Positions 1-5,872 of a stretch of DNA of 5,874 nucleotides are shown here, piece after piece. A model generated the notes under the pieces. The model had not been told where the DNA came from and did no database searches. It saw only the letters and a program-made list of their open reading frames with translations. The stretch is taken from assembly GCA_030673085.1 (NCBI GenBank), contig DAOVFE010000130.1, positions 1 to 5,874 of the forward strand, written 5' to 3'. The translations under genes were made by a program, and so were the position numbers. Source of the stretch: Anaerolineales bacterium. Its GTDB lineage: Bacteria > Chloroflexota > Anaerolineae > Anaerolineales > E44-bin32. Numbering within the stretch: the first letter of the stretch is position 1; every line of letters begins with the position of its first letter.

Positions 1-150
1 GCCGGCAAGTTCGCCGGCAATGACGCCAGTGCCAGAGCCAACTTCGAGAATACGGTTCATATCGGCCAGCGAAAAGCGAGTGAAGAGCCGATTGCGTAAA
101 GCCATAGTCCAGTTGGCTTGGATCCGGTAGCGAAGGTGAAGATCATGCAT
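1..150 (-). CDS. SAM-dependent methyltransferase, N-terminal fragment (3' end outside window)
   Basis: The 50 visible codons begin at an ATG at 148-150 and run off the left edge. Residues 34-42 read ILEVGSGTG, followed by VIAGELAG. This is motif I of class I (Rossmann-fold) methyltransferases, the glycine-rich loop that binds S-adenosylmethionine. The N-terminal part (MHDLHLRYRIQANWTMALRN) is amphipathic and typical of the helix before that loop. The reading frame is closed upstream by a stop about ten codons before the ATG, and a weak purine stretch (GAAAAG) lies about ten bases upstream, which supports this start. The gene follows the radical SAM pseudoenzyme by 96 bases on the same strand, so co-transcription is possible. 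The substrate cannot be told, because the specificity regions lie outside the window. It could be part of the modification cluster or simply the next gene. Confidence 0.8.
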   Translation of the reverse strand, partial: MHDLHLRYRIQANWTMALRNRLFTRFSLADMNRILEVGSGTGVIAGELAG

Positions 151-246
151 AGAAGGGAACTTTTCTATGAGAAAGGCTCATGTTAATCAAAGAGACATGC
201 TTGAAGCAGCAGTAAATCGTACATACAAGATATTGGAGGCTTTGGC

Positions 247-1416
247 CTAAGAAGAGGGCCAAGCGAGGGCCATTTTCCAGATTTCATCCCAGGAATCACG
301 AAGAATATTTCCCAGAATCTTATTGACGCCTTGGGTTGGCAATATATCTCCGTCGGGTTCGATATACAACCATGCACGCCCTGCTCCTTGGGGTGCTTGC
401 TCAAGCTCAAGCGAAATAGGATTGCTGGTTGAATAAGGTGCAGGAAGATTCCAAATAAGCTCCATCCCCAAATCGGCAACCAGGTCGCGAGCTTTGGCAA
501 GAACAGAAGCTAGTGATTCAGTATTTTCAGAAACCGAGAGTGAAATAGCGCTCAGTCCCATGTTGTCCAGCCGATTGAGAGAATCTGCAATTGGTTGCAA
601 ATCAGGGTTGGTTATGGTGAGATGAACTGCGGTAAAAATGTCGGAAGCCAATGCATTGTGCAGCCCTTCCAGGCTGGCTGAATCCTCCTCAATCGGGGTA
701 ATGAGCAGGTGATCCAGCCCCGCCTGAGCCAGCTGATCGACGTACTCTTGGCTTGCAAGCCGGTGTCCGGCAGTTAAAAGGCCGGTGACCTGACCAAGCG
801 ATTCGGCGTGCTGGATAAGGTCGATAAGATCGGGACGGCGAGTAGGCTCGCCGCCTGTAAACGTAACGTGCGGGATGCCTTTTTCCCAGGCGATATCCAG
901 AACACGCTTCCATTCATCAGTGTTAAATTCGCGATCAACCCGTGCCCTGGCGAGCGGATCAAGCGCTCCATCGGGATCCATGAAATAGGTAAGAGCGATA
1001 TCAAGGCGATATGGTGCGCTGGGTGTATGGGCATAGGGTTCGCTTCGTTCCATACCCAGGAAAGACACCGGATCGACGTCGGGAAAGGTAGCAATAGTAA
1101 CAATCTTTTGGTGCAGAATCTCTTGATCGGCCATTGCCTGGCGACGACTGACGCGATAGCGATGAGAGATGGATTTAGCTGCATCGGCGACGTTCTTGCC
1201 CTGAATAACCTCAAAAGCATGGGCGGTTGCGCTCTCATTCAGATGAAGCACGGTTGAGGCGTTCACAATCATCAAGGAGCTGCCATCAGGTTCGACTCGC
1301 AAATGCAGCCGGTATGGGATTGGAGAATCGGCTGGAGCCTGATAGTGGTAGATGCCAGGGGGAATTGGCTCTGGTGGTTCTTGCTTGGGTATAAATCGTG
1401 ATAGGATCGAGGCCAT
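247..1416 (-). CDS. Cysteine-free radical SAM/SPASM paralogue with PqqD-like N-terminal domain (probable pseudoenzyme)
   Basis: This 389-residue protein is collinear with the radical SAM enzyme encoded just upstream. Residues about 36-108 form the same PqqD-like region (shared HLRVxPxG and HLNxSAT motifs). Residues 134-140 (APYRLDI) lead into the barrel, and the SAM-binding GGEP is kept at 188-191 in FTGGEPTRR. Where the partner has CxxxCxxC, this protein has M146, G150 and D153. There is no cysteine anywhere in the sequence, so it cannot hold a cysteine-ligated 4Fe-4S cluster. The C terminus keeps the EPDG and GNIL-DSWDEIW landmarks (353-380) but ends before the CX2CX5CX3C part of SPASM. The frame is intact and preceded by AAGGAAG at 1423-1429, seven bases before ATG. 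It lies 31 bases after the stop of the active paralogue, suggesting one operon. Inference: a duplicated, catalytically dead copy kept as a substrate-binding or scaffolding partner. Radical SAM chemistry by this protein is very unlikely. Confidence 0.85.
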   Translation of the reverse strand: MASILSRFIPKQEPPEPIPPGIYHYQAPADSPIPYRLHLRVEPDGSSLMIVNASTVLHLNESATAHAFEVIQGKNVADAAKSISHRYRVSRRQAMADQEILHQKIVTIATFPDVDPVSFLGMERSEPYAHTPSAPYRLDIALTYFMDPDGALDPLARARVDREFNTDEWKRVLDIAWEKGIPHVTFTGGEPTRRPDLIDLIQHAESLGQVTGLLTAGHRLASQEYVDQLAQAGLDHLLITPIEEDSASLEGLHNALASDIFTAVHLTITNPDLQPIADSLNRLDNMGLSAISLSVSENTESLASVLAKARDLVADLGMELIWNLPAPYSTSNPISLELEQAPQGAGRAWLYIEPDGDILPTQGVNKILGNILRDSWDEIWKMALAWPSS

Positions 1417-1447
1417 TGTGATCTTCCTTCAAGAATAATATCAGCGA

Positions 1448-2827
1448 TCAATGCATGATGAGCTCGGTTGGATGATCGCCGGGTTGCATATGCTCGAGCG
1501 CCAAAGGGCATCCCCCGCCGCAAATATCAAGAAAAGGACAATCGCGGCACTTCTCGGGGACATATTTACGCTCTCGCAATCGAATACATAGGTCGTGGTT
1601 CCAGATTGAATCCCACGAATCTTCAAGAATATTTCCGACTTGGTGGTAATAGGATTGACATGGAATCACGCCCCCATCCGGTTCAACACACATATTATAA
1701 AGAGCGGCAGTGCATCCCTTGACCCCAAGTTCCATTTGAACCGGATCGAAATGGCAATATTGGGTAGGCGTGTACCACACCAGACGCTGTCCATGAAAGT
1801 TTGTGCGCTCATGGACCAAGTCCAGCAGCGCCGGAAGCTCCGTTTCGTGAAGCCCGGTTTTAACCGAAGCGCCGTGGCCCGAGTAGATCAGCGAATTGCA
1901 TCCAATAGTGGGAACGCCTATGTCGGCCAGGAAATCGATCGTATTAGCAATAAATGGACTATTGGATTTCAGCAAGGTGGTATTTGTCATGACGTAGAGA
2001 CCTTGCTCTAGCGCATTCCGGATCCCGGCGACTGTCTCTTGCCATGCGCCGGGGGATCTCATCATGCTGTCGTGGATGGCTGGATCGTGGGATTCGATGG
2101 TGATTTGAACGTGATCAAGCCCGGCATCGATAAGCGTCTCCAAGAAGCTTGCGTCGGAAAGACGCCGGCCGTTGGTTAGCAGCCCGGTGATTTGGCCCTG
2201 TGCCTCGGCATAGGCGATAAGTTCGGGGAGATCATTTCTCATCGTAGGTTCGCCGCCGGTAAAGGTGATATGCGGAACACCGATTTGCCAAAGACGTTCG
2301 ATAATTTGCTGCCAATGAGCGGTATCCATCTCCGGATAATTGCGCGGACGGGCGTTGTAACAGTGAGCACAATCACAGTTGCAGCGGTAGGTGAGCGCTA
2401 AATCCATCCGATAAGGAGCGGTCGGAATTTGGCTGAATGGCGGCAGGACATCCAGATCTAGATCATGAATCGGGCAAGCGCCATCCGGCCGGATGAGTTC
2501 CTTGATCTGCGCCGATAGTAAGCCAAAGTCTGCTTTCGCTTTTTTTAGCGACACCTTGTATGTTTTGCGAAGAGCAGCAATGGCGTCAGATTCTGTCTTG
2601 CCTTCCAGGATAAAATATGCCATGAATGTGGCCGATGGGTTCAGATGGAAGGCTCGATTGGCGTTAATGAGCAGAAGCCCTTTTCCGCCAGGGTCTACGC
2701 GGAGATGGATCTTAGCCTTCTGACCATTGCTTTGCCAGGGATAACTATATAGCCCTGGTTCTAGAGGGGACTGATTGCCCGCCGGGCTGGGTGATCGAGC
2801 TAGAAGCCCAGGCAGTGAAATCTTCAT
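1448..2827 (-). CDS. Radical SAM/SPASM peptide-modifying enzyme with N-terminal PqqD-like (RRE) domain
   Basis: The product is a 459-residue cytoplasmic enzyme. Residues about 38-112 resemble PqqD, the peptide-recognition element (RRE) of RiPP pathways, with HLNPSAT followed by a helical stretch. The radical SAM barrel starts near 139; C149, C153 and C156 form CxxxCxxC, and GGEP at 191-194 is the SAM-binding motif. The C terminus is a SPASM region: C372, C380, C390 with PDGGVIPC, then C427, C430, C436, C440 as exact CX2CX5CX3C, expected to bind auxiliary 4Fe-4S clusters. No cysteine follows C440, so one auxiliary ligand seems absent or replaced. The start is the ATG at 2825-2827, overlapping the preceding stop as ATGA. 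An upstream in-frame TTG at 2857 would add only an Arg-rich decapeptide read from the neighbour's repeat. Family knowledge: such enzymes make thioether, C-C or epimerised residues in peptides. Inferred substrate: the Cys-Ala tail of the protein encoded directly upstream. Exact chemistry is unknown. Confidence 0.92.
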   Translation of the reverse strand: MKISLPGLLARSPSPAGNQSPLEPGLYSYPWQSNGQKAKIHLRVDPGGKGLLLINANRAFHLNPSATFMAYFILEGKTESDAIAALRKTYKVSLKKAKADFGLLSAQIKELIRPDGACPIHDLDLDVLPPFSQIPTAPYRMDLALTYRCNCDCAHCYNARPRNYPEMDTAHWQQIIERLWQIGVPHITFTGGEPTMRNDLPELIAYAEAQGQITGLLTNGRRLSDASFLETLIDAGLDHVQITIESHDPAIHDSMMRSPGAWQETVAGIRNALEQGLYVMTNTTLLKSNSPFIANTIDFLADIGVPTIGCNSLIYSGHGASVKTGLHETELPALLDLVHERTNFHGQRLVWYTPTQYCHFDPVQMELGVKGCTAALYNMCVEPDGGVIPCQSYYHQVGNILEDSWDSIWNHDLCIRLRERKYVPEKCRDCPFLDICGGGCPLALEHMQPGDHPTELIMH

Positions 2828-4491
2828 CGACCGCCCCCGGCACAAGCGCAAGCGCAACCAGCACAGGCGCAGGCACAGGCGCAGCCGCTTCCGCCCCCGC
2901 GGCTGAAGCCCGAAGATGAAGACTTGGGAACTGGATTTGTGACTTTAGTGACGCCGCTGGTAAAGTCGCTCAGATTGGACACAAGACCGCCGGCAGTATT
3001 TTGAACGCTGGAAACGATTGAGGCCGCAAATGTCGATCCGGGAAGTGTGGGTAATGAAATCCTACCACCAGTGCCGGTGGAAGTCGTCACCGATCGAGGA
3101 GTGCTGGAAGTTCGAGCAGCCGCCATACTCGAAGGGCTGTAGCTGGACCACCAGATAGGAACAAACACCGGCCCTGAATGGAAGACACGCCGGGTCCGAT
3201 CGTCAAAATCTCGATCGAGCATGGCCCACTCAAGCCCCTCAGAATAGCGTTCAGAGCGGACTTGGGGTGTTTCCGCGGTTTCGACTTGCTGCCAGGCCTT
3301 CTTGACAATGGCCTGATAATATTGCTTAGTTTCTTTTAGACTGAAGCCCTTCATCTTCTTCTGGACGGATTTCACCAATTTGGTTACGCCTTTTTGGAGC
3401 TCGCGATCGCGAAGGCGTTTTTTCTTCTCAACAATCGCCGTTAGGAAATCAACCTCATAAGCCTTTAAATTCTCCGGTTGTGGGGTGATAGCTTTGACTT
3501 GCAATGGATCCTCGGAAATAACTTTAGCCGCGCCTTTTTTAACTGTGCTGAAAAGAATCATAGTTAAGATTCGGTCTAGCGGGATCTGGAGCAATATAGC
3601 CGATTCAATTGCGGTAAGGCCGCGTTTTATTCCCATTCCCTCAATAGAAATTTTTGGCGGGAGGTATTGCAGTTTTCGCTTTTTGCTGGATCGTACGGAA
3701 AGCACAATGATGAGAATGAAGAAGGAAATGAAGCCGCCAACACAGAGTATGAAGCAAATTGCATCTTCATCAAGGCCAAGGCGCTGCAGGAACGAGGCAT
3801 GCTGAATATTGGCCCCGGGAACGTACTTTTCTGGAAAAGCGGCGCCAAATGTGTAGGGAGTTGAGCCGCTGGCGTTCGCATTTTGCCATGTATAGGTGAT
3901 ACGCCCATTTGAATCATACCCGGTTACCGGCTCGGAATGAGGCCAGGCTTTAGGCGCCTCGAACCAGCGAGGCTCGTCCGGTTGGACGCCCGGCGGAAGA
4001 TGGAACGTTATTATTAAATTCGTCGCCCCGTGGACATATTCATCGCCAAACCAGGTAGGAGCAAACATCGCGCTGGCATAATCGGCCTGGTCGGCTTCGT
4101 ATAGCACATCACCGATTCCTGAGGTGCTCATTCTGACCATCCCGGTCTGGCCGGGCTGAATGGCATAGTTACCGAGCCCCAGCGCAACACCGTCAACATA
4201 GGGCGAGTGGGATATATCCGTAATCGGATGACCATCGATGCTGGCGGCAATATCAGCCAGGCTATAGGAGTCAGTTGGAAGCCCAACATCGACAAAGTCG
4301 AGGGGATCGGCAAAGGTATCGTTAGTAAAGATAAAAGTATAGTCAAGGCTGACAGTGCCGTTGGATTCCCAAAAGACGTCCACCTGTTCCTGGTCTAGGC
4401 TGAAGGAATAGGTTTGTGCCAGGACTGGTTGAGCTGATGGAATGAGAATGAGTATAACGGTCAGAATTGGAAGAAGGATCTTACGTCCCAT
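2824..4491 (-). CDS. Membrane-anchored DUF2207-like protein with C-terminal Cys-Ala repeat tail (candidate radical SAM substrate)
   Basis: The product is 555 residues. Residues 1-25 are a signal peptide (hydrophobic core ILLPILTVILILI, likely cleavage after VLA). Residues 26-240 are a Cys-free, beta-rich, probably extracytoplasmic domain. A single membrane span covers about 244-266 and is followed by SSKKRK, giving outside-to-inside topology. The cytoplasmic part has a helical segment at 287-325 (GLTAIESAILLQIPLDRILTMILF), like the region after the span in DUF2207 proteins, a charged helical stretch to about 435, then a Ser/Thr/Gly-rich linker. The end (537-555) is CACACACAGCACACAGGGR, with cysteines 537, 539, 541, 543, 546, 548 and 550. 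The only other cysteines are 246 and 250, in the span. The start ATG has AGGAG at 4498-4502. Its stop overlaps the next ATG. Inferred: substrate of the adjacent radical SAM enzyme, though an unmodified metal- or cluster-binding tail is an alternative. The DUF2207 match is by layout only; the biological role is unknown. Confidence 0.9.
   Translation of the reverse strand: MGRKILLPILTVILILIPSAQPVLAQTYSFSLDQEQVDVFWESNGTVSLDYTFIFTNDTFADPLDFVDVGLPTDSYSLADIAASIDGHPITDISHSPYVDGVALGLGNYAIQPGQTGMVRMSTSGIGDVLYEADQADYASAMFAPTWFGDEYVHGATNLIITFHLPPGVQPDEPRWFEAPKAWPHSEPVTGYDSNGRITYTWQNANASGSTPYTFGAAFPEKYVPGANIQHASFLQRLGLDEDAICFILCVGGFISFFILIIVLSVRSSKKRKLQYLPPKISIEGMGIKRGLTAIESAILLQIPLDRILTMILFSTVKKGAAKVISEDPLQVKAITPQPENLKAYEVDFLTAIVEKKKRLRDRELQKGVTKLVKSVQKKMKGFSLKETKQYYQAIVKKAWQQVETAETPQVRSERYSEGLEWAMLDRDFDDRTRRVFHSGPVFVPIWWSSYSPSSMAAARTSSTPRSVTTSTGTGGRISLPTLPGSTFAASIVSSVQNTAGGLVSNLSDFTSGVTKVTNPVPKSSSSGFSRGGGSGCACACACAGCACACAGGGR
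2828..2838 (-). promoter_or_regulatory. G-rich ribosome binding site inside the Gly-Gly-Gly-Arg codons, coupling two genes
   Basis: The bases just before the radical SAM ATG read GGGGGCGGTCG. They are at the same time the Gly-Gly-Arg codons that end the Cys-tail protein. With the ATGA overlap this suggests translational coupling: ribosomes finishing the substrate restart on the enzyme. The match to a standard Shine-Dalgarno sequence is poor, so coupling rather than independent initiation is the likelier mechanism. Confidence 0.45.
2839..2883 (-). repeat. Cys-Ala coding repeat (seven Cys-Ala dipeptides)
   Basis: The last part of the Cys-tail gene consists of seven TGY-GCN codon pairs interrupted once by a single Gly codon (four pairs, Gly, three pairs). 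The first four pairs form a 12-base unit, TGCGCCTGTGCC, present twice (2872-2883 and 2860-2871, differing at one base). Cys codons switch between TGC and TGT, and Ala between GCC and GCT. Such a short tandem repeat could change length by slippage in 6- or 12-base steps without breaking the frame. Confidence 0.85.
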
Positions 4492-4531
4492 GCCGATCTC
4501 CTGTTAAGTGCGTGAATTTCTATAATGGGTG

Positions 4532-4567
4532 CTTTGCTATGCCTCTAAGATATAACAATTAGCAAAG
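4532..4567. promoter_or_regulatory. Perfect 8-base inverted repeat upstream of the Cys-tail gene (possible operator)
   Basis: CTTTGCTA at 4532-4539 and TAGCAAAG at 4560-4567 are exact inverted copies 20 bases apart, centred about 58 bases before the ATG of the Cys-tail protein. Half-sites about 28 bases centre to centre could bind a dimeric regulator, or form a hairpin in a leader RNA. No convincing promoter pair was found here, and an 8-base match within 134 bases could arise by chance. Confidence 0.3.
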
Positions 4568-4625
4568 TATCCCTGAAAGGCAGCCTACTAATACCTGACA
4601 TACGGCTATGCCGTTTTCCTTACAT

Positions 4626-4991
4626 TCACCATTTGGGTTCTTCAGTGAGTTGGTAGCTTGCGTTGCAGTAAGGGCAAGTTACAACCGGCGCGCCAGCCAT
4701 CATCTTTATGTTGTCGCTGCTTAAGACGCCGCCGCACTGACGGCAGGTTAATGTTTCTAGATTAATATCGCCTGAAAGCTCGATCTTTTGAATAATCTGT
4801 AGCTTTTCAGCTTCACGTTTGGCACGCTTGCCAATAAACCAAATCAGCGCGAAGCCTCCAATCATCGAGATTAGGCCAATAATAATCCAGCTGGGGGTTC
4901 CTTCAGGACTAAAAGCTCCCCATACGAAGAGAATGCCGAAGAAGATGAGAATCCCAGAGGCGATATAGGCAATTGTTTTTCCTGCAGACAT
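4626..4991 (-). CDS. Two-span membrane protein with C-terminal zinc ribbon
   Basis: The product is 121 residues. Two membrane segments lie at about 7-25 (IAYIASGILIFFGILFVWG) and 35-53 (WIIIGLISMIGGFALIWFI). A basic stretch (GKRAKREAEK) follows, so the C terminus is probably cytoplasmic. The C-terminal domain has paired CxxC motifs, C83/C86 (CRQCGG) and C106/C109 (CPYCN), a classic four-cysteine zinc ribbon, and ends YQLTEEPKW. The ATG at 4989-4991 is preceded by GGAGGT at 4995-5000, only three bases away, a close but usable spacing. A sigma-70-like promoter sits just upstream. The gene lies 134 bases before the Cys-tail protein on the same strand with no convincing terminator between them, so it may be co-transcribed. 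Ribbons of this kind often mediate protein contacts. Whether it serves the modification system is inference from position alone. Confidence 0.88.
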   Translation of the reverse strand: MSAGKTIAYIASGILIFFGILFVWGAFSPEGTPSWIIIGLISMIGGFALIWFIGKRAKREAEKLQIIQKIELSGDINLETLTCRQCGGVLSSDNIKMMAGAPVVTCPYCNASYQLTEEPKW

Positions 4992-5281
4992 GAGACCTCC
5001 GTTTAGGTGAATATGCTCTCAGTTTATCAGACTATAAGTAGTGTGACAAATAGGGAGCAATAGATGAGCAATCGCCGGATGACTCCGCCTTGACCAAATT
5101 CGAGGATTAACTACTGGGTTAAAGAAAGCTGAGTATGGTGCAGGTATTAATACAAGTTGTTTAATTTAAGAGAGCTGGTCTGATTAAAAAAGATACACAC
5201 AGCCCTTCGACGGAATATTCCATTAATATAATGAACCAAGTCTTGTGTCCCATGCATTAATATTCTTTCTTAATTCATAGT
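4992..5281. other. Intergenic region, AT-rich, no gene seen
   Basis: These 290 bases separate the OB-like protein gene from the zinc-ribbon gene. Near the ribbon gene they hold its ribosome binding site and candidate promoter. The rest (about 5050-5281) is AT-rich, with a palindrome GGAATATTCC at 5212-5221 and a short inverted pair TTAAC/GTTAA at 5107-5122. No stem followed by a T-run was found that would make a clear terminator, and no open frame with a ribosome binding site or RNA gene was recognised. Confidence 0.5.
5021..5049 (-). promoter_or_regulatory. Candidate sigma-70-type promoter for the zinc-ribbon gene
   Basis: On the minus strand a -35-like TTGTCA (5044-5049, five of six to consensus) is followed after 17 bases by TAAACT (5021-5026, four of six). 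This places transcription start about 20-25 bases before the ribosome binding site of the zinc-ribbon gene. The spacing is ideal but the -10 match is moderate. It may also drive the downstream Cys-tail, radical SAM and later genes. Confidence 0.4.
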
Positions 5282-5872
5282 TCATCGACAGTAGCTGGAG
5301 GTATATGAGACCTCTGTCGTAGGGTCATCCAGATCAATACATAAATAGCCAGCTGTTTTAATAATCATGCCTTTTACATGGATACATTCCCCACGCTGTA
5401 TTCCATTTACGTATTTATATTTCGCACGCAACAGAAAAGTGCCTGCTTCATCGCTGAAACGGATAATCTGCTTATAGGGAGGGCTATCGCAGTACTTGAC
5501 AATAGTTCCATATACACAGTTCCTAGATTCGACATGAGCATCATTAACTTGGTCCCAGCGTAAGCATATATCTTTCGGATCAGGTGTTAATGTAGGAGAC
5601 GGTCTTCTCGTACTAGTTGGCGCCGATTTGGTAAGAGTAATTGAGGTGTTGTTTTCTATTTGTGATGAGCTGGAAGCAGACATACTAGGTTGCGGCTGAT
5701 CGTGCATACTCGCCAAGCCGATTATGATCGGCACTAATACCATCGCAATAAGAAATAATGAACCAAAAGGACCAACATTTTGAACCTGTTTTCTGGGTTT
5801 CTCCTGTCTCTGGTAATCTTTCTCATCTAGCGGAGTTTTTCCGACTTTAGAAGAGCTTCTGACGCTTGAAGG
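5282..5872 (-). CDS. Single-pass membrane protein with Ser/Thr/Pro linker and OB-fold-like outer domain (5' end outside window)
   Basis: The frame ending at the TGA at 5282-5284 stays open to the right edge: 196 codons are visible, with no in-frame ATG, GTG or TTG before the ATG at 5741-5743. That ATG falls inside a hydrophobic segment (GSLFLIAMVLVPIIIGLASM, visible residues 37-56), so it is an unlikely start and the gene probably begins outside the window. The visible N terminus is polar and basic (KDYQRQEKPRKQ), consistent with a cytoplasmic side. After the span comes a Ser/Thr/Pro-rich linker (SASSSS, TSTRRPSPTLTPDP), then about 95 residues with six cysteines and a beta pattern (NCVYGTIV, RFSDEAGTFLL, GECIHVKGMI, GYLCIDLDD). 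This resembles small OB-fold-like outer domains; the cysteines may pair as disulfides. No enzymatic motif is visible. A 290-base gap separates it from the ribbon gene, so it is probably not in the same operon. Confidence 0.75.
   Translation of the reverse strand, partial: PSSVRSSSKVGKTPLDEKDYQRQEKPRKQVQNVGPFGSLFLIAMVLVPIIIGLASMHDQPQPSMSASSSSQIENNTSITLTKSAPTSTRRPSPTLTPDPKDICLRWDQVNDAHVESRNCVYGTIVKYCDSPPYKQIIRFSDEAGTFLLRAKYKYVNGIQRGECIHVKGMIIKTAGYLCIDLDDPTTEVSYTSSYCR

Noticed and set aside
242..262. TTGGCC/GGCCAA inverted repeat overlapping the stop of the paralogue gene, as a terminator
   Set aside because: The stem is only six base pairs with a nine-base loop and is not followed by a T-run on the minus strand, so it does not support an intrinsic terminator.
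808..1257. 149-codon open frame on the plus strand
   Set aside because: It lies wholly antisense to the cysteine-free radical SAM paralogue, whose family resemblance is clear. The plus-strand product has no recognisable domain and no good ribosome binding site.
1640..2011. 123-codon open frame on the plus strand
   Set aside because: It is antisense to the SPASM half of the radical SAM enzyme and looks like a shadow of the conserved coding frame.
2839..2883. Short repeats read as CRISPR or a non-coding satellite
   Set aside because: Units are 6-12 bases without spacers and lie in frame at the end of a good coding sequence, so they are a peptide repeat.
4521..4526. TATAAT on the plus strand as a promoter
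   Set aside because: No -35-like element lies at the right distance and no plus-strand gene follows.
4602..4614. ACGGC-TAT-GCCGT hairpin just after the zinc-ribbon gene, as a terminator
   Set aside because: The stem is five base pairs and no T-run follows it in the direction of transcription. A short T-run exists only on the plus-strand side, where there is no gene to terminate.
5212..5221. GGAATATTCC palindrome as an operator or terminator
   Set aside because: It is a single 10-base palindrome in AT-rich sequence, away from any start, with no loop or T-run. Chance is an adequate explanation.
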